Shown one piece after another: positions 7,464 through 20,044 of a stretch of 64,000 bases of DNA. The notes beneath the pieces were generated by a model, which was not told the DNA's origin, ran no database searches, and was given only the letters and a program-made list of their open reading frames with translations. The number at the start of each line of letters is the position of its first letter. Within the stretch, counting starts at the first letter, position 1. Source of the DNA: Actinospineispora spinosispora DSM 44797. Its GTDB lineage: Bacteria > Actinomycetota > Actinomycetes > Mycobacteriales > Pseudonocardiaceae. A program made the translations under genes and the position numbers. Location of the stretch: NCBI RefSeq assembly GCF_000429025.1, contig NZ_AUBB01000006.1:434001-498000 (forward strand), written 5' to 3'.

Positions 7464-9349
7464 CGCCGCACTCCCCGTCGAGCCGAGGCGCTGCCCACGC
7501 CAGCCGCGCCGGTCATGCCGGCCAGGCCCAGGGTGAACATCGCCGCCGAGTTGTTGATCGGGCCGCCACCGGTCTCGGGGGCACCCTGCGGGTAGACGCT
7601 CACGGTGTCGCCGCCGCCGGCCGAACCACCGTCGCCGTCACCGCCGTCACCGTCGTGGTCACCATCGCCCTGGACGAAGAAGTCCTCTTCCAGGGTGTCG
7701 TTGCCACAGCGGATCCGGATGGTGTGCTCGCCGGGCTCGGCGTCGTCACGCACGTGCGTCACACCGGAGTAGCGCCAGTCCTTGCCGTCGTGGTCGACGT
7801 CGATGTCGTCGAGAACGTCGGAGTCGAGGTCGCCGACCGACCAGTCACAGCCGACGTTGACGTCGATCGCGTCACCGCGGTGGCCGTAGCCCGGGCTCAG
7901 GCTCAGGTAGCGGTCGTGGTCGCCGCGGTCGCGCAGCACATGGAACCAGGTCGTCTCCCTGTTCCCGTCACAACTGATGGTGACCTTGCCCCAGCCCTTG
8001 TTGGCGTGACGGTTGACGTGCGTGGTCCCGGTGAGCCGGTTCATCCCATCGCCACCACCCCGACGGCCGTCCAGCGTGATGTCGTCCAGCACGTCGGACT
8101 CGAGACGGGCACGGTTGTCGTTGCACCGCACGGAGACGTCGATCGCGTCGCCCTCGTAGCCGGAACGGTCGCTCAGCCACGGGTCCCTCGGACCCCTGCC
8201 GCCGGGACCGCCACCGTCGCCCCGGATGACCCGGAAGGTGTCGGTCGCCTCCGCGCGGTCGTTGCCGTTGACACAAACCCTGGTGACACGGTGGTCGCCT
8301 TCACGGGCGTTGTCGTTGACCCAGCCGCGGTCACCGTTGAAGGAGACGTCGTCGCCGCGCAGAGGGCCGTCCTGCCTGCCGTTGATGCACTCGCCGTTGG
8401 CCCAGATCGCGTCGCCCTGACGGACCGTCCTCGGGGAGACCTTCAGGGTCGCCCTCAGCTTGCCGTCGTTGCCGCCCGCCCGGTCCACCCGGAACCGGTC
8501 GGTGGCGGTGTCGGTCTGCCTGCCGTTGCTGCAGACGAGCGTGACCGAGTGGTCGCCCTCGCCGGCGTTCTGGTCGACCCAGCCGGTGGTGCCGCTGAAG
8601 CGAACGCTGTCACCCTGCAGCGACTGGACCCGACCGCCCTGGCAGACCGCGCCGGAGTCGATGCTGTAGCCGGGACGGACCGTCTTCGGCGACAGCGCGA
8701 GGCTGGCCTTGAGCGGCTGGCTGTTGGGGTCCTTGGCCACCTGGAAGCTGTCCGTGGCACGCACGGTCTCGGGGCCGTTGGCACACACCAGCGTCACCGT
8801 GTGGTTGCCGACGGAGGTGTTGTCGTCGATCCGGGCGCTGTTGCCGTTGAAGTTCACGCCATCGCCGACCAGCGACTGCTGCTGGCTGTTCTGGCAGCTC
8901 ACGTTCGCGGTGACGGTCTCACCGGGGCGCACCGTCTTCGGGGAGAGCGACAGCGACGCCTTGGGAGCGATGATGGCGTTGGCGGGAGCGCTGGTGGTCG
9001 TGGTCGCAACCGGAGCGGGGAGCGTCGATACCGACGGTGCCGGCTGCTTCGTGGTGGTCCTGGTGGGCGTCGGCTCCGGACGGTTGGTCGTCGTCGGGGT
9101 CGGCCTCGTGGTGGGCGTGGGCTCCGGCTCACGCTCGCGGGTGGTGGTCGGCTCGGGCTGCTGGACCCTCTGCCGCTGGGCGCTGCCCTCGGCCTGTCCT
9201 CCGCCGGACTCGCCCGGCGCTGACTCGGTCGACGTGGCCGCCGCCGCACCCGGGGTGTCGCTCTCGTCTGCGGCGAGCGCGGCGGGAGCGGTCCAGAGCA
9301 GGGTGAGCAGTGCCAACGTGGTGCCGGCTAGAGCGGTACGCGCTCGCAT
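7460..9349 (-). CDS. Secreted repeat protein, probable sortase substrate
   Basis: A 629-residue protein. Signal peptide at 1-26 ending PAALA, then a Ser/Thr/Pro-rich stretch to about 135 (TTTREREPEPTPTTRP) that resembles a wall-spanning linker. Next come about five tandem beta-rich domains of 70-80 residues, each with two Cys, recognisable by LSLSPKTVRPGETV, LALSPKTVRPGYSI and LKVSPRTVRQGDAI. The C-terminal 40 residues read APETGGG, a hydrophobic segment and the basic tail ARRGVRR, a sortase-type sorting signal with APETG in place of LPXTG. Coupled translationally to the sortase. Confidence 0.82.
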   Translation of the reverse strand: MRARTALAGTTLALLTLLWTAPAALAADESDTPGAAAATSTESAPGESGGGQAEGSAQRQRVQQPEPTTTREREPEPTPTTRPTPTTTNRPEPTPTRTTTKQPAPSVSTLPAPVATTTTSAPANAIIAPKASLSLSPKTVRPGETVTANVSCQNSQQQSLVGDGVNFNGNSARIDDNTSVGNHTVTLVCANGPETVRATDSFQVAKDPNSQPLKASLALSPKTVRPGYSIDSGAVCQGGRVQSLQGDSVRFSGTTGWVDQNAGEGDHSVTLVCSNGRQTDTATDRFRVDRAGGNDGKLRATLKVSPRTVRQGDAIWANGECINGRQDGPLRGDDVSFNGDRGWVNDNAREGDHRVTRVCVNGNDRAEATDTFRVIRGDGGGPGGRGPRDPWLSDRSGYEGDAIDVSVRCNDNRARLESDVLDDITLDGRRGGGDGMNRLTGTTHVNRHANKGWGKVTISCDGNRETTWFHVLRDRGDHDRYLSLSPGYGHRGDAIDVNVGCDWSVGDLDSDVLDDIDVDHDGKDWRYSGVTHVRDDAEPGEHTIRIRCGNDTLEEDFFVQGDGDHDGDGGDGDGGSAGGGDTVSVYPQGAPETGGGPINNSAAMFTLGLAGMTGAAGVGSASARRGVRR

Positions 9350-9470
9350 CGATCAACTACCCCCTTCGTATGTGGTTGCTAGTGGGAATACCAGCACCTT
9401 TCAAAGGGGACACCGCTCGCCAGGCTGAGATTGTTTCAGCTCGTAACCGGATTGTGACCCTAAGGACAGT

Positions 9471-9510
9471 TCACTCACAGGGTGCACCGATCGGTACACC
9501 CTGCGAGTGA
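9471..9510 (-). terminator. Hairpin after serA
   Basis: Arms TCACTCACAGGGTG and CACCCTGCGAGTGA pair with one mismatch, and the loop contains the dyad ACCGATCGGT. It starts 6 nt beyond the serA stop on the minus strand. No T tract follows, as is common for actinobacterial terminators. Confidence 0.6.
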
Positions 9511-9515
9511 CGGCG

Positions 9516-11120
9516 TCAGCTGAAGCTCACCTGGGTGGCGGTACGCGCGCCGATGGCCGCACCGACCGGACTAATCACGGTGTTGTCGACCGGACGATCC
9601 ACCCGGAGCAGCATGATGGCGTCCGTACCGTCGGTCGTTTGACTGATCTGAGCGGCTTCGATGTTCACGCCGGCCTCGCCGAGCAGCGTACCGACCCGCC
9701 CCATGACGCCCGGACGGTCGGTGTACTCCAACAGGACGACGTCACCCTCGGCGCGCAGGTCGAAGTGGCGGCCGTTGACCTCGACGAGCTTCTCCACCCC
9801 GGCGCGGCCGGTCAGCGTGCCGGACACGGTCAGCTGTTCCCCGTCGGGCATGGCGGCACGCAGCTGGACCATGCTGCGGTAGTCCTCGCTCTCCGGCGAG
9901 GTCCTGACCTCGACCGCGACCCCGCGCTCCTCGGCCAGCGAGGGCACGTTGACGAAGGTGACCTGATCCTCGACCACGTCGTTGAACACCCCGCGCAGCG
10001 CCGCGAGCGGCAGCACGGACACGTCCTCCGAGGACAGCTCGCCGTACACCTCGACGGTCACCGAGCTCGGCACCCGGTTGCTCAGCGCGTACAGCAGGGT
10101 GCCCAGCTTCTGGGTCAGCGGCAGGTACGGCCGGACCTCCTCGCCGACCACACCGGTGATCTGGACGTTCACCGCGTCCGGGACGAACTCGCCGGCCAGC
10201 GCCAGCAGCACCGACTGCGCGACGTCGGTGCCCGCGCGGTCCTGCGCCTCCGCGGTGGAGGCGCCCAGGTGCGGCGTGACCACGATGTTCGGCAGCTCGA
10301 ACAGCGGGCTGGTCGTGGTCGGCTCGGTCACGTACACGTCCACGCCGGCGCCACCGACGTGACCGGACCGCACGGACTCGGCCAGCGCGTCCTCGTCGAC
10401 GAGACCACCGCGGGCGGCGTTGACGATGACGACACCCTTCTTCGTCTTCGCCAGCTGGTCCTTGCCGATCAGGCCGAGGGTCTCGGGCGTCTTCGGCAGG
10501 TGGATGGAGATGATGTCGGCCGTCTCGAGCAGCTCGTCCAGCGACAGCAGCTCGATACCGAGCTGCGCGGCACGGGCCGGTGCGATGTACGGGTCGAACG
10601 CCACGATCTTGGTACCGAACGCGAGCACCCGCTGCGCGACCAGCTGACCGATCTTGCCGAGGCCGACGACGCCGACGGTCTTGCCGTTCAGCTCGACGCC
10701 GGTGTACGCGCTGCGCTTCCACTCCCCCGCGCGCAGGCTCGCGTCGGCGGCCGGCACGTGACGCAGCGCGGACAGCAGCAGCGCGACCGCGTGCTCGGCG
10801 GCCGAGACGATGTTCGAGGTCGGGGCGTTGACCACCATGACACCGCGCGCGGTCGCGGGCGGTACGTCGACGTTGTCCAGACCGACACCGGCACGCGCGA
10901 CGACCTTCAGCTGGTGCGCCGCACCGAGCACCTCGGCATCGACCTGGGTGGCCGAGCGCACCAGCAGCGCGTCCACGTCGGCAACCGCCGCGAGCAGCGC
11001 CGGACGGTCGGTCCCGTCGACGTGCCGGATCTCGCAGGATTCGCTCAGCACGTCGATGACGGACGGTGCCAGCTTCTCGGCGAGCAGGACGACGGGGCGA
11101 CGGGCGGCGGCGGTGCTCAC
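9516..11120 (-). CDS. serA: D-3-phosphoglycerate dehydrogenase
   Basis: A 534-residue type-I PGDH, first step of serine synthesis. Substrate domain with ARAGVGLDNVD (about 76-86), NAD-binding GLGKIG (153-158), the Arg in NAARGGLVDE and the catalytic His in VTPHLGAST. The allosteric substrate-binding domain (about 320-450) and a C-terminal ACT domain (about 458-534, VLLEYTDRPGVMGRVGTLL) complete the long actinobacterial architecture. GTG at 11120 is chosen because GGGAG precedes it by 4 nt and the protein then begins MSTAAARRPVVLLAEKL like its relatives. The frame is open further upstream. Confidence 0.95.
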   Translation of the reverse strand: MSTAAARRPVVLLAEKLAPSVIDVLSESCEIRHVDGTDRPALLAAVADVDALLVRSATQVDAEVLGAAHQLKVVARAGVGLDNVDVPPATARGVMVVNAPTSNIVSAAEHAVALLLSALRHVPAADASLRAGEWKRSAYTGVELNGKTVGVVGLGKIGQLVAQRVLAFGTKIVAFDPYIAPARAAQLGIELLSLDELLETADIISIHLPKTPETLGLIGKDQLAKTKKGVVIVNAARGGLVDEDALAESVRSGHVGGAGVDVYVTEPTTTSPLFELPNIVVTPHLGASTAEAQDRAGTDVAQSVLLALAGEFVPDAVNVQITGVVGEEVRPYLPLTQKLGTLLYALSNRVPSSVTVEVYGELSSEDVSVLPLAALRGVFNDVVEDQVTFVNVPSLAEERGVAVEVRTSPESEDYRSMVQLRAAMPDGEQLTVSGTLTGRAGVEKLVEVNGRHFDLRAEGDVVLLEYTDRPGVMGRVGTLLGEAGVNIEAAQISQTTDGTDAIMLLRVDRPVDNTVISPVGAAIGARTATQVSFS

Positions 11121-11214
11121 AATGCTCCCAGTTATCGAGGTGTGGAATCGCGACCGATCGTAGTGGCGAGACACCCGACACTTTCGTGCACCGTGACCAG
11201 CGTAATAAGGATTC

Positions 11215-12045
11215 TCACGATCCCTGTTCGACGGTTTCGTCCCATTTCTCGATCGCCAGCTCGTCGCCTATCGACACGCTGCCGGTACGGGTGACCGCGA
11301 ATTTGACGCCGAATGCGACCCCGGATTTCCCGATCATGCGGTAGGCGGCGAGCGTGCGCAGCGGTTCGGGTCCGGACTTGACCCCGGTCAGCTGGTCGAC
11401 CGTCGTCACCACGCAGCGGATGGCGAGCTTGGTGAACCCGAGCTCGACGTCCCCGGCCCGCACGACCCTGGCCCGGTCCTCCAGGAACGGCTCATCCCAC
11501 CCGTCGACGACGATGTTCGGCCGGAAACGGTTCATCGGCAGCTCGACCGCGCCACGTTCGCCGAGCCGTCCGTTCAGTTCCTTCAGCGAGGCCAGCGAGG
11601 TGACCAGCACCGCCGCTCCGTCGGCGTAGCCCGCGGTGCCCGGCGTCTCGCCGTCGGTGACCCGGTCGTGGTCCGGCGGCACCCGCACCAACCTGTTCGG
11701 CGCCCCGAGGAAGTCCGACAGCCAGCGCGCAGCGTCCTCTCCCTGGTCGATGCCGCGCATCGGCTTGCCCAGCATCTCCACGTCGATCCTCGGCCCGTCC
11801 TCACGCACGTCGAACGCGAGCGGTTCGACGTCCGGTGCGTTCAGGACCAGGCGCCCCGGCTCGACCGAGGGCCGGATCCGGGCCAGTGCCGGCATGCGAC
11901 GCTGCGTCCGCCCGATGCCCTCGGGGTCCACGACCATGAAGGCGCGGTCCTGGTCCAGACCTGCCGGGGTCAGCCGCGAGTCGGCCAACGCGGTCCCGGC
12001 GCAGCCCTTGATCGGGTAACAGTGCAGTTCGGCGATTCTCACCAC
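11215..12045 (-). CDS. MOSC domain-containing protein
   Basis: About 276 residues: an N-terminal MOSC_N beta-barrel (RIAELHCYPIKGCAGTALADS and DRAFMVVDPEG) followed by the MOSC sulfur-carrier domain with the conserved Cys in AIRCVVTTVDQLTGVKS and RFRPNIVVDG. MOSC proteins relate to the molybdenum cofactor sulfurase C-terminus and mARC N-hydroxylamine reductases; the exact substrate is unknown. The two adjacent GTG codons at 12045 and 12042 are both possible starts; GGAGG lies 13 nt upstream, a little far. Confidence 0.85.
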   Translation of the reverse strand: MVRIAELHCYPIKGCAGTALADSRLTPAGLDQDRAFMVVDPEGIGRTQRRMPALARIRPSVEPGRLVLNAPDVEPLAFDVREDGPRIDVEMLGKPMRGIDQGEDAARWLSDFLGAPNRLVRVPPDHDRVTDGETPGTAGYADGAAVLVTSLASLKELNGRLGERGAVELPMNRFRPNIVVDGWDEPFLEDRARVVRAGDVELGFTKLAIRCVVTTVDQLTGVKSGPEPLRTLAAYRMIGKSGVAFGVKFAVTRTGSVSIGDELAIEKWDETVEQGS

Positions 12046-12112
12046 GAGCGGGACGCTACCTCCGCGAACACCGCCGAAGCGCGGCATTTGGCGCATCTCA
12101 TGAGAGCCGCGC

Positions 12113-13765
12113 TCAGCCGATCTCGACCGGCTCGGCGTCCTCCGTGCTGGGCGCTTTTCCGTTGCGCAGGAAGAAGGCCAGCAGGACGCCCGCGAGCGTG
12201 CAGATCCCCGCGACCAGGAACACATTGCTGTAGCTCTGCGCCTGGACGTCGAGCTGCAGCCGCTCCATCAGCGGGATGAGACCCGCCTGGCCGCCCTGGC
12301 TCTCCATCGCCTTGATCCTCGGGTCGAGCTCGGGGCCGGCGCTGGCCAGCAGCTCGGAGCGGTTGATCATGCCTTCGGCCTGCTGAGCCGTGGCCAACGC
12401 GGTCAGTGCCGCCAGCCCGAGCGCGGCCGTCACCCGCTGGGTCAACGTGTTGAACGCGCTGCCCGACCCGACGATGCTCGGCGGCAGCGACGAGATGCCG
12501 CCGGTCATGATCGGCATCATGCCGAGCCCGAGCCCCGCCGCCCTGATCATCATCCAGACGATCAGCTCCGGTCTCGTCATGTCCGCGTTGATGCCGGTCA
12601 GCAGGAGCGTGCCGCTCCCGGCGAGGGTCAGCCCGATCACGGCGGGCCAGCGCGGGCCGATCCGGTCGTAGATCCGACCCGCGAGCGGCATGCACACCGC
12701 CATGACCAGTGCCTGCGGCAGCACGGTCAGCCCGGTGTTCATCGCGGTCAGACCCTGGCCCTCCTGCAGGAACAGCGGCACGTAGAACAGCACGGCGAAC
12801 AGGCCGATCGACATGATGCTGATCAGCAGCAGCGAGTTCACGAACGGCCAGTGGGTGAACACCCGCACGTCGAGCAGCGGCTGCCTCGTCTCCAGCTCGA
12901 TGATGACGAACAGCGCCAGCAGCGAGGCCGACCCGGCGATCAGCATCAGGACCGGGTACGACGTCCAGCCCCAGTCCTGGCCCTCCGACAGGGCCAGCAG
13001 CAGCGAGAACAGGCCGGCGGCGATGCAGATGAAGCCCGGCACGTCGAAGCGCCTGCCGGCCGCGCCGGCGAACTTCGGCAGTACGACGATCGCGCCGATC
13101 GCGCCCAGCAGGCCGACCGGGACGTTGATGTAGAAGATCAGCCGCCAGTCGACGTACTCGACCAGGTAGCCGCCGAGCGTCGGGCCGACACCGGGCGCGA
13201 CGACGATGCCCAACCCGTACAGGCCCATCGCGGCGCCGAGCTTCTCCTTCGGCACCATCTTGTAGAGGATCGTCAGGCAGGTCACCGGGATCACGCCACC
13301 CGGGATGGCCTGCAGAATCCGGAAGACGATCATGCTTTCCAGATCCCAGGCCATGCCGCACAGCGCGGACGCGGCGCAGAATCCGCCCAGCGCGATCAGG
13401 TAGAGCCGCTTGAGCCCGAGCCGTTCACCGAGCCAGGCGCTGGTCGGGACGATGACACCCAGACACAGCGTGTACGCCGTGCTGATCCACTGGATGTCCT
13501 CGGTGGTGGTGCTGAACTGCTTCTGGATCGTCGGGACGGCGACGTTGACGATGCTCGTGTCCAGGATCGACATGAACATGCCGATGACGACCACGGCCAG
13601 CGGTAGACCCCAGTTGGGTGTGGTCGTGTCCGGCGCCGGTGGCTCGTGGCTCGGCGGTACCCGGCGGGGTGGCTGTTGGCCCGGTGGTTGCTGGCGAGGG
13701 GGCTCGGCGACGGTGCTCGGAGCGTCAGCCTCGGCATCGGCGCCGGTCGTAACCGAACGCGTCAT
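12113..13765 (-). CDS. DHA2-family MFS drug exporter
   Basis: A 550-residue major facilitator of the EmrB/QacA (14-helix, DHA2) group. A Pro-rich cytoplasmic N-terminus (about 1-50) precedes the first helix. Helix 1 motif LDTSIVNVAVPTIQ (motif D1), motif A-like GERLGLKRLYLIAL, and motif C GLGIVVAPGVGPTLGGYL in helix 5 are visible. Expected to export cationic or amphipathic compounds by proton antiport. No regulator gene is adjacent. A 150-bp spacer with a long inverted repeat separates it from ilvC. Confidence 0.9.
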   Translation of the reverse strand: MTRSVTTGADAEADAPSTVAEPPRQQPPGQQPPRRVPPSHEPPAPDTTTPNWGLPLAVVVIGMFMSILDTSIVNVAVPTIQKQFSTTTEDIQWISTAYTLCLGVIVPTSAWLGERLGLKRLYLIALGGFCAASALCGMAWDLESMIVFRILQAIPGGVIPVTCLTILYKMVPKEKLGAAMGLYGLGIVVAPGVGPTLGGYLVEYVDWRLIFYINVPVGLLGAIGAIVVLPKFAGAAGRRFDVPGFICIAAGLFSLLLALSEGQDWGWTSYPVLMLIAGSASLLALFVIIELETRQPLLDVRVFTHWPFVNSLLLISIMSIGLFAVLFYVPLFLQEGQGLTAMNTGLTVLPQALVMAVCMPLAGRIYDRIGPRWPAVIGLTLAGSGTLLLTGINADMTRPELIVWMMIRAAGLGLGMMPIMTGGISSLPPSIVGSGSAFNTLTQRVTAALGLAALTALATAQQAEGMINRSELLASAGPELDPRIKAMESQGGQAGLIPLMERLQLDVQAQSYSNVFLVAGICTLAGVLLAFFLRNGKAPSTEDAEPVEIG

Positions 13766-13835
13766 ACCCTCGACGATAACCGTTCGAGTGGGTAATTAGC
13801 AATGCGAAGCTCATAAGGGTCGCGCGATGCAGCCG

Positions 13836-13907
13836 TTTCATGATCACCACCGCGTGAGGGCTGTTTCGCGGCTCGAAAACTGCCGTCAGGCGGTGGTGAT
13901 CATGAAA
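13836..13907. repeat. Inverted repeat between ilvC and the MFS gene
   Basis: Perfect 18-bp arms TTTCATGATCACCACCGC (13836-13853) and GCGGTGGTGATCATGAAA (13890-13907) separated by 36 nt that can fold further. It starts 13 nt beyond the ilvC stop and may terminate the ilvBNC transcript. Confidence 0.65.
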
Positions 13908-13919
13908 ACCTGCCCCAGG

Positions 13920-17400
<3,481 letters not shown>

Positions 17401-17480
17401 CGCTTGCTCTGCCTCGTTGTCTGAATCTGGTCGGATGACTTATCGGGATCGGGCTGTCGCGGCTGGCGTGCTCGTGGCAC

Positions 17481-17519
17481 AAAAAAGCCCTCGCGGCCGC
17501 GGGTCGGCGGAGCGAGGGT
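17481..17519 (-). terminator. Attenuator terminator upstream of ilvB
   Basis: On the minus strand CCCTCGC pairs with GCGAGGG, with an inner CCGC/GCGG stem, and is followed by CTTTTTT. It lies between the leader ORF and ilvB, 81 nt before the ilvB start. Confidence 0.85.
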
Positions 17520-17539
17520 TGCGCGTCGACTGAAACCTC

Positions 17540-17587
17540 TCAGGCGTCGACGCGCCGGAGAAGTACGAGGTCGACAATGCGTGGCAT
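17540..17587 (-). CDS. Branched-chain-rich leader peptide of ilvB
   Basis: A 15-codon ORF, MPRIVDLVLLRRVDA, ending TGA; seven of 15 residues are Ile, Val or Leu. No Shine-Dalgarno sequence is present. The -10 hexamer ends 7 nt before the ATG, so the RNA is probably leaderless. GCGCGTCGAC inside the ORF is perfectly complementary to GTCGACGCGC downstream, forming the pause hairpin expected to compete with antitermination. Attenuation of ilvB by such peptides is known in other actinobacteria. Confidence 0.85.
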   Translation of the reverse strand: MPRIVDLVLLRRVDA

Positions 17588-17594
17588 GCCACTG

Positions 17595-17623
17595 ACCGTA
17601 ACCGGCCTCCCCGCGACGGTCAA
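17595..17623 (-). promoter_or_regulatory. Sigma-70-type promoter of the ilvBNC leader
   Basis: TTGACC (17618-17623) - 17 nt - TACGGT (17595-17600) on the minus strand, then 7 nt to the ATG of the leader peptide. This is a near-consensus housekeeping promoter with a predicted transcription start at the ATG. Confidence 0.8.
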
Positions 17624-17701
17624 CACAGCTGGGACGATGCTCACGCGTCTGTGTCATAACGCGCCTCCCGAGCCGCTCAGCCGACCTGGGACGATGAGCC
17701 G

Positions 17702-18148
17702 GTGAGCAGTGCCGACAACCGATACGTCTTCCGCGTCTCCCCGCTGGCGGTGCTGGCCGCGGTCACCCTCGCGGTGTGCGTCACACCGATCGCGGTGTCC
17801 GCCGTGTGGCTCCTGCCCGTCTACCTGATCCCGGTCGCGGTCATCGTCTACGTGTTGCGCAGGCGCACGACGGTCGACTCCGAGGCGATGGAAGTACGCG
17901 GCATCGTCGGCTCGACACGAGTAGCCTGGTCGGAGATCAGCGGTCTGAAACTGCGCTCCTCGCGGACACGATCCCGAGTCAGCGCCGTACTCACCAGCGG
18001 CACGGAGCTACCACTGCCGGCCGTCTACGTCCGCGATCTGCCCGTTCTCGCCGAGGCGAGCGGTGGCCGGATCCCCGATCCGTCCGCCCCGAAGCCCGAG
18101 CCCACCACACCGGCTACACCCGCGTCACCAGAGTCGCCCGAGGAGTGA
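17702..18148 (+). CDS. PH-domain membrane protein
   Basis: A 148-residue protein with two membrane segments (about 15-32 and 35-50) followed by a small bacterial PH domain (bPH6-like: [20 protein letters not shown], then [14 protein letters not shown]) and a Pro-rich acidic C-terminus. Function unknown. It starts at GTG. Its stop lies 5 nt before the ilvD start and contributes the ilvD Shine-Dalgarno (AGGAG), so the two genes are likely co-transcribed. Confidence 0.75.
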   Translation: MSSADNRYVFRVSPLAVLAAVTLAVCVTPIAVSAVWLLPVYLIPVAVIVYVLRRRTTVDSEAMEVRGIVGSTRVAWSEISGLKLRSSRTRSRVSAVLTSGTELPLPAVYVRDLPVLAEASGGRIPDPSAPKPEPTTPATPASPESPEE

Positions 18149-18153
18149 CCGTC

Positions 18154-19995
18154 ATGCCCGCACTTCGTTCCCGCGTCACCACACACGGCCGCAACGCCGC
18201 CGGAGCCCGCTCGCTCTGGCGCGCCACCGGCATGGGCGAGAACGACTTCGGCAAACCGATCGTGGCGATCGCCAACTCCTACACCCAGTTCGTGCCCGGT
18301 CACGTCCACCTCAAGAACCTGGGCGACATCGTCGCGGAGGCGATCACCGAGGCCGGCGGCGTCCCGCGCGAGTTCCACACGATCGCGGTCGACGACGGCA
18401 TCGCGATGGGCCACGGCGGAATGCTCTACTCGCTGCCGTCGCGCGAGGTCATCGCGGACGCGGTGGAGTACATGGTCAACGGGCACGCGGCCGACGCGCT
18501 GGTGTGCATCTCCAACTGCGACAAGATCACCCCCGGCATGCTGAACGCGGCGATGCGGCTCAACATCCCGACGGTCTTCGTGTCCGGCGGCCCGATGGAG
18601 GCCGGCAAGGCCGTGGTCGTCGGTGGTGTCGCGCAGGCCCCGACCGACCTGATCACCGCGATCTCCGCGTCAGCGTCCAGCGAGGTCGACGACGAGGGCC
18701 TCAACGCCGTCGAACGGTCGGCGTGCCCCACCTGCGGGTCCTGCTCGGGGATGTTCACCGCGAACTCGATGAACTGCCTGACCGAGGCGCTCGGGCTCGC
18801 GCTGCCCGGCAACGGCTCCACGCTGGCGACCCACTCCGCGCGTCGTTCGCTGTTCGAGCGCGCCGGCACCACGGTCATGGAGCTGTGCCGGCGCTGGTAC
18901 GAGAACGACGACGAGACCGCGCTGCCGCGTTCGATCGCGTCCCGCAAGGCCTTCGAGAACGCGATGGCGCTGGACGTCGCGATGGGCGGCTCCACCAACA
19001 CCGTGCTGCACATCCTGGCCGCCGCGCAGGAGGGCGAGATCGGGTTCGACCTCGCCGACATCGACGCCGTGTCACGCCGGGTGCCGTGCCTGAGCAAGGT
19101 CGCGCCGAACTCGAACTACCACATGGAGGACGTCCACCGCGCCGGCGGAATCCCCGCCATCCTGGGTGAGCTGTGGCGCGCCGGGCTGCTCAACACCGAC
19201 GTCCACACCGTGCACTCCCCCTCCATGGAGCAGTGGCTGTCCGAGTGGGACATCCGCTCCGGCTCGACGTCGGAGACCGCTCTGGAGCTGTTCCACGCCG
19301 CACCGGGCGGGGTCCGCACGACCGAGGCGTTCTCGACCTCGAACCGCTGGTCCTCGCTGGACACCGACGCCGAGGGCGGCTGCATCCGGGACCGGGAGCA
19401 CGCCTACACCGTCGACGGCGGCCTCGCGGTGCTGCGCGGCAACCTGTCCGAGGACGGCGCGGTGATCAAGGCCGCCGGTATCCCCGAGGAGCTGTGGCTG
19501 TTCGAGGGCCCGGCGCTGGTCGTGGAGAGCCAGGAGGAGGCCGTGTCGGTCATCCTCGGCAAGAAGATCCAGCCGGGTGACGTGCTGGTGGTCCGCTACG
19601 AGGGTCCCTCCGGCGGCCCGGGCATGCAGGAGATGCTGCACCCGACCGCGTTCCTGAAGGGCGCCGGTCTCGGCGCGAAGTGCGCGCTGATCACCGACGG
19701 GCGGTTCTCCGGCGGCTCCAGCGGTATCTCGGTCGGCCACATCTCGCCAGAGGCGGCACACGGCGGCCCGATCGGCCTGGTCCAGAACGGTGACCGCATC
19801 CGCATCGACGTGCACTCGCGGTCCCTGGAGCTGCTGGTGTCCGACGAGGTGCTCGCCGAGCGGCGCGCCAAGATGGACGCCTCCGAGCGCCCGTGGCAGC
19901 CGGTCGACCGCCAGCGTGTGGTCTCGAAGGCCCTGCGCGCCTACGCCGCGCTGGCCACCTCGGCCGCCACCGGCGCCGTCCGCGAGGTCCGCTAA
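18154..19995 (+). CDS. ilvD: Dihydroxy-acid dehydratase
   Basis: A 613-residue Fe-S dehydratase, the fourth common step of valine and isoleucine synthesis. Cluster Cys residues are in [10 protein letters not shown] (Cys122) and [17 protein letters not shown] (about 190-206); an earlier conserved site is the [11 protein letters not shown] segment. C-terminal [12 protein letters not shown] and [18 protein letters not shown] are family motifs. The ATG at 18154 is preceded by AGGAG with 8-nt spacing. It is transcribed divergently from ilvBNC. Confidence 0.97.
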   Translation: MPALRSRVTTHGRNAAGARSLWRATGMGENDFGKPIVAIANSYTQFVPGHVHLKNLGDIVAEAITEAGGVPREFHTIAVDDGIAMGHGGMLYSLPSREVIADAVEYMVNGHAADALVCISNCDKITPGMLNAAMRLNIPTVFVSGGPMEAGKAVVVGGVAQAPTDLITAISASASSEVDDEGLNAVERSACPTCGSCSGMFTANSMNCLTEALGLALPGNGSTLATHSARRSLFERAGTTVMELCRRWYENDDETALPRSIASRKAFENAMALDVAMGGSTNTVLHILAAAQEGEIGFDLADIDAVSRRVPCLSKVAPNSNYHMEDVHRAGGIPAILGELWRAGLLNTDVHTVHSPSMEQWLSEWDIRSGSTSETALELFHAAPGGVRTTEAFSTSNRWSSLDTDAEGGCIRDREHAYTVDGGLAVLRGNLSEDGAVIKAAGIPEELWLFEGPALVVESQEEAVSVILGKKIQPGDVLVVRYEGPSGGPGMQEMLHPTAFLKGAGLGAKCALITDGRFSGGSSGISVGHISPEAAHGGPIGLVQNGDRIRIDVHSRSLELLVSDEVLAERRAKMDASERPWQPVDRQRVVSKALRAYAALATSAATGAVREVR

Positions 19996-20000
19996 ACCAC

Positions 20001-20044
20001 CCGTGAGTGATGTGGGCTGCCAGAGCAGCCCACATCACTCACGG
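20001..20044. terminator. Bidirectional hairpin between ilvD and the DoxX gene
   Basis: A perfect 20-bp stem, CCGTGAGTGATGTGGGCTGC and its complement, with a CAGA loop, placed between convergent genes. The right arm includes the DoxX stop codon. There are no flanking T tracts. It is a member of the family of hairpins with CGTGAGTG/CACTCACG ends. Confidence 0.8.
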
